A stretch of 6,702 nt of DNA from positions 1-6,702 of the forward strand of contig VFKQ01000064.1 of the NCBI GenBank assembly GCA_009885445.1, read 5' to 3'. Shown piece after piece: positions 6,005 through 6,702 of the stretch. The position numbers were made by a program, and so were the translations under genes. The notes beneath the pieces were generated by a model. The model was not told where the DNA came from and did no database searches. It saw only the letters and a program-made list of their open reading frames with translations. Numbering within the stretch: position 1 is the stretch's first letter; the number at the start of each line of letters is the position of its first letter. The stretch is from Anaerolineaceae bacterium. GTDB taxonomy: Bacteria; Chloroflexota; Anaerolineae; Anaerolineales; Villigracilaceae.

Positions 6005-6702
6005 TTACGGCAGACCGGTGAAATCGGTGGACAGGTAGTAACCTGAGTCGATCAAGGCGGACTGAACGTTTTCCTTGGTGACGGTGACAACCACGGTCGG
6101 GTTGGCGGGTACGTCAATGTTGCCATTGTTGTACGAGTTTGAAGCGGTTGGAACGCCACCTTCGAGGAAGGTGATGGCGGCGGCAATCGCATCGTCGACG
6201 AGGGTGCGGACATCTTTGAAGACGGTCATGGACTGCTTGCCGTCAATGATGTACTGAACGGAGGCCTTCTCGGCGTCCTGGCCGGTGACGAGGTAGCTGG
6301 TCACGTCGGCATCCGCGGCGAAGGTGTCGGCAATCGCGCGGGCGGTGCCGTCGTTCGGGGCGAGGATGAAGACGTCGCCTTTGTCAGCCGCTGTGGCCGC
6401 GGTCAGGTTCGTCTCAGCCAGATTCTTGGCCACGTCGGGTGTCCAGTCGGTGGTGATTTGACCGATGATCTTGCTCATCTCATCACGGGTCAAGGTGGCT
6501 TTGCCTTGCAGGGCAACGGCTTCGCTGGAGTTCTTGATCACGAAGGTGCCATCAGCGATCTTGGGCTGAAGGACATTCCATGCGCCTTCAAAGAAGAGGA
6601 AGGCATTGTTGTCGGAGGCGGCGCCAGCGTACAAGTACAGGTTATTGCCTGTGCCGGTGGCGTTGTCCGCCAGATATTGACCCATGGCGGCGCCCACAGA
6701 AA
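6005..6702 (-). CDS. chvE: ChvE-type multiple-sugar-binding protein, 5' end cut off
   Basis: The visible part is the C-terminal 231 residues of a periplasmic-binding-protein-fold (type 1) sugar receptor. The frame stays open to the window edge and the N-terminal part, of the order of 120 residues with the signal peptide, is missing. Segments that match ChvE from memory are ASDNNAF and FEGAWNVLQP near the start of the fragment, LAPNDGTA, TGQDAE, VFKDVRTL, the SYNNG tail segment and the ending IDSGYY. Proteins of this family bind several aldoses outside the membrane and deliver them to GguAB. The apparent initiator GTG at 6695-6697 is an internal valine codon (SVGAAMG), not a start. It is the first gene of the chvE-gguA-gguB order seen in other bacteria. 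Its promoter and any regulator lie outside the window. Exact ligand preference is not known. Confidence 0.93.
   Translation of the reverse strand, partial: SVGAAMGQYLADNATGTGNNLYLYAGAASDNNAFLFFEGAWNVLQPKIADGTFVIKNSSEAVALQGKATLTRDEMSKIIGQITTDWTPDVAKNLAETNLTAATAADKGDVFILAPNDGTARAIADTFAADADVTSYLVTGQDAEKASVQYIIDGKQSMTVFKDVRTLVDDAIAAAITFLEGGVPTASNSYNNGNIDVPANPTVVVTVTKENVQSALIDSGYYLSTDFTGLP

Noticed and set aside
6695..6697. GTG as the start of a short 230-residue protein
   Set aside because: The frame stays open to the window edge and this codon encodes an internal valine in the conserved ChvE fold, so the gene is simply cut by the window.

Overview
The window is chromosomal bacterial DNA with five genes in two blocks that face each other. 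On the plus strand, after a repeat-bearing leader, lies one FAD-dependent oxidoreductase of the DAO (glycine/D-amino-acid/sarcosine oxidase) superfamily (305-1675). On the minus strand, read from the right edge, are the 3' part of a ChvE-type sugar-binding protein gene (6005-6702), gguA (mmsA-type double ATPase, 4304-5827), gguB (permease, 3108-4292) and a Gfo/Idh/MocA oxidoreductase (1803-2972). The two blocks converge at about 1676-1802.

The minus-strand block reads as a sugar uptake unit. The ChvE-like protein captures a monosaccharide outside the membrane, GguB carries it across and GguA powers transport. The Gfo/Idh/MocA enzyme, next downstream, would be a natural first oxidation step for the imported sugar or a derivative. 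That last link is inferred from position only. The gaps in this block carry strong RNA structure: two tandem inverted repeats between chvE and gguA, and a clear Rho-independent terminator between gguB and the oxidoreductase gene. This layout fits high binding-protein expression with reduced read-through into gguAB. gguB is closely coupled to gguA: its ribosome binding site overlaps the gguA stop codon.

The non-coding DNA is the least ordinary part. A perfect 70-bp direct repeat (1-70 and 170-239) ends in three tandem 9-nt units of the form CTTYGTGTN followed by TAA. Related 9-nt units occur in opposing orientation in the convergent gap (1697-1762), where they form a palindrome. A good sigma70-type promoter begins just after the second repeat copy and fixes the oxidoreductase start at 305, not at the upstream in-frame ATG inside the repeat.

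Organism: the medium GC content, the ChvE-GguAB set and intergenic CTTCGTGTCCTTCGTG-type repeats remind me of environmental Chloroflexota (Anaerolineae). This is recall without a search, so it is only a lean. I see no mobile element, CRISPR array, RNA gene or clearly new system. The genes belong to known families and the open questions are the repeats and the intergenic RNA structures.
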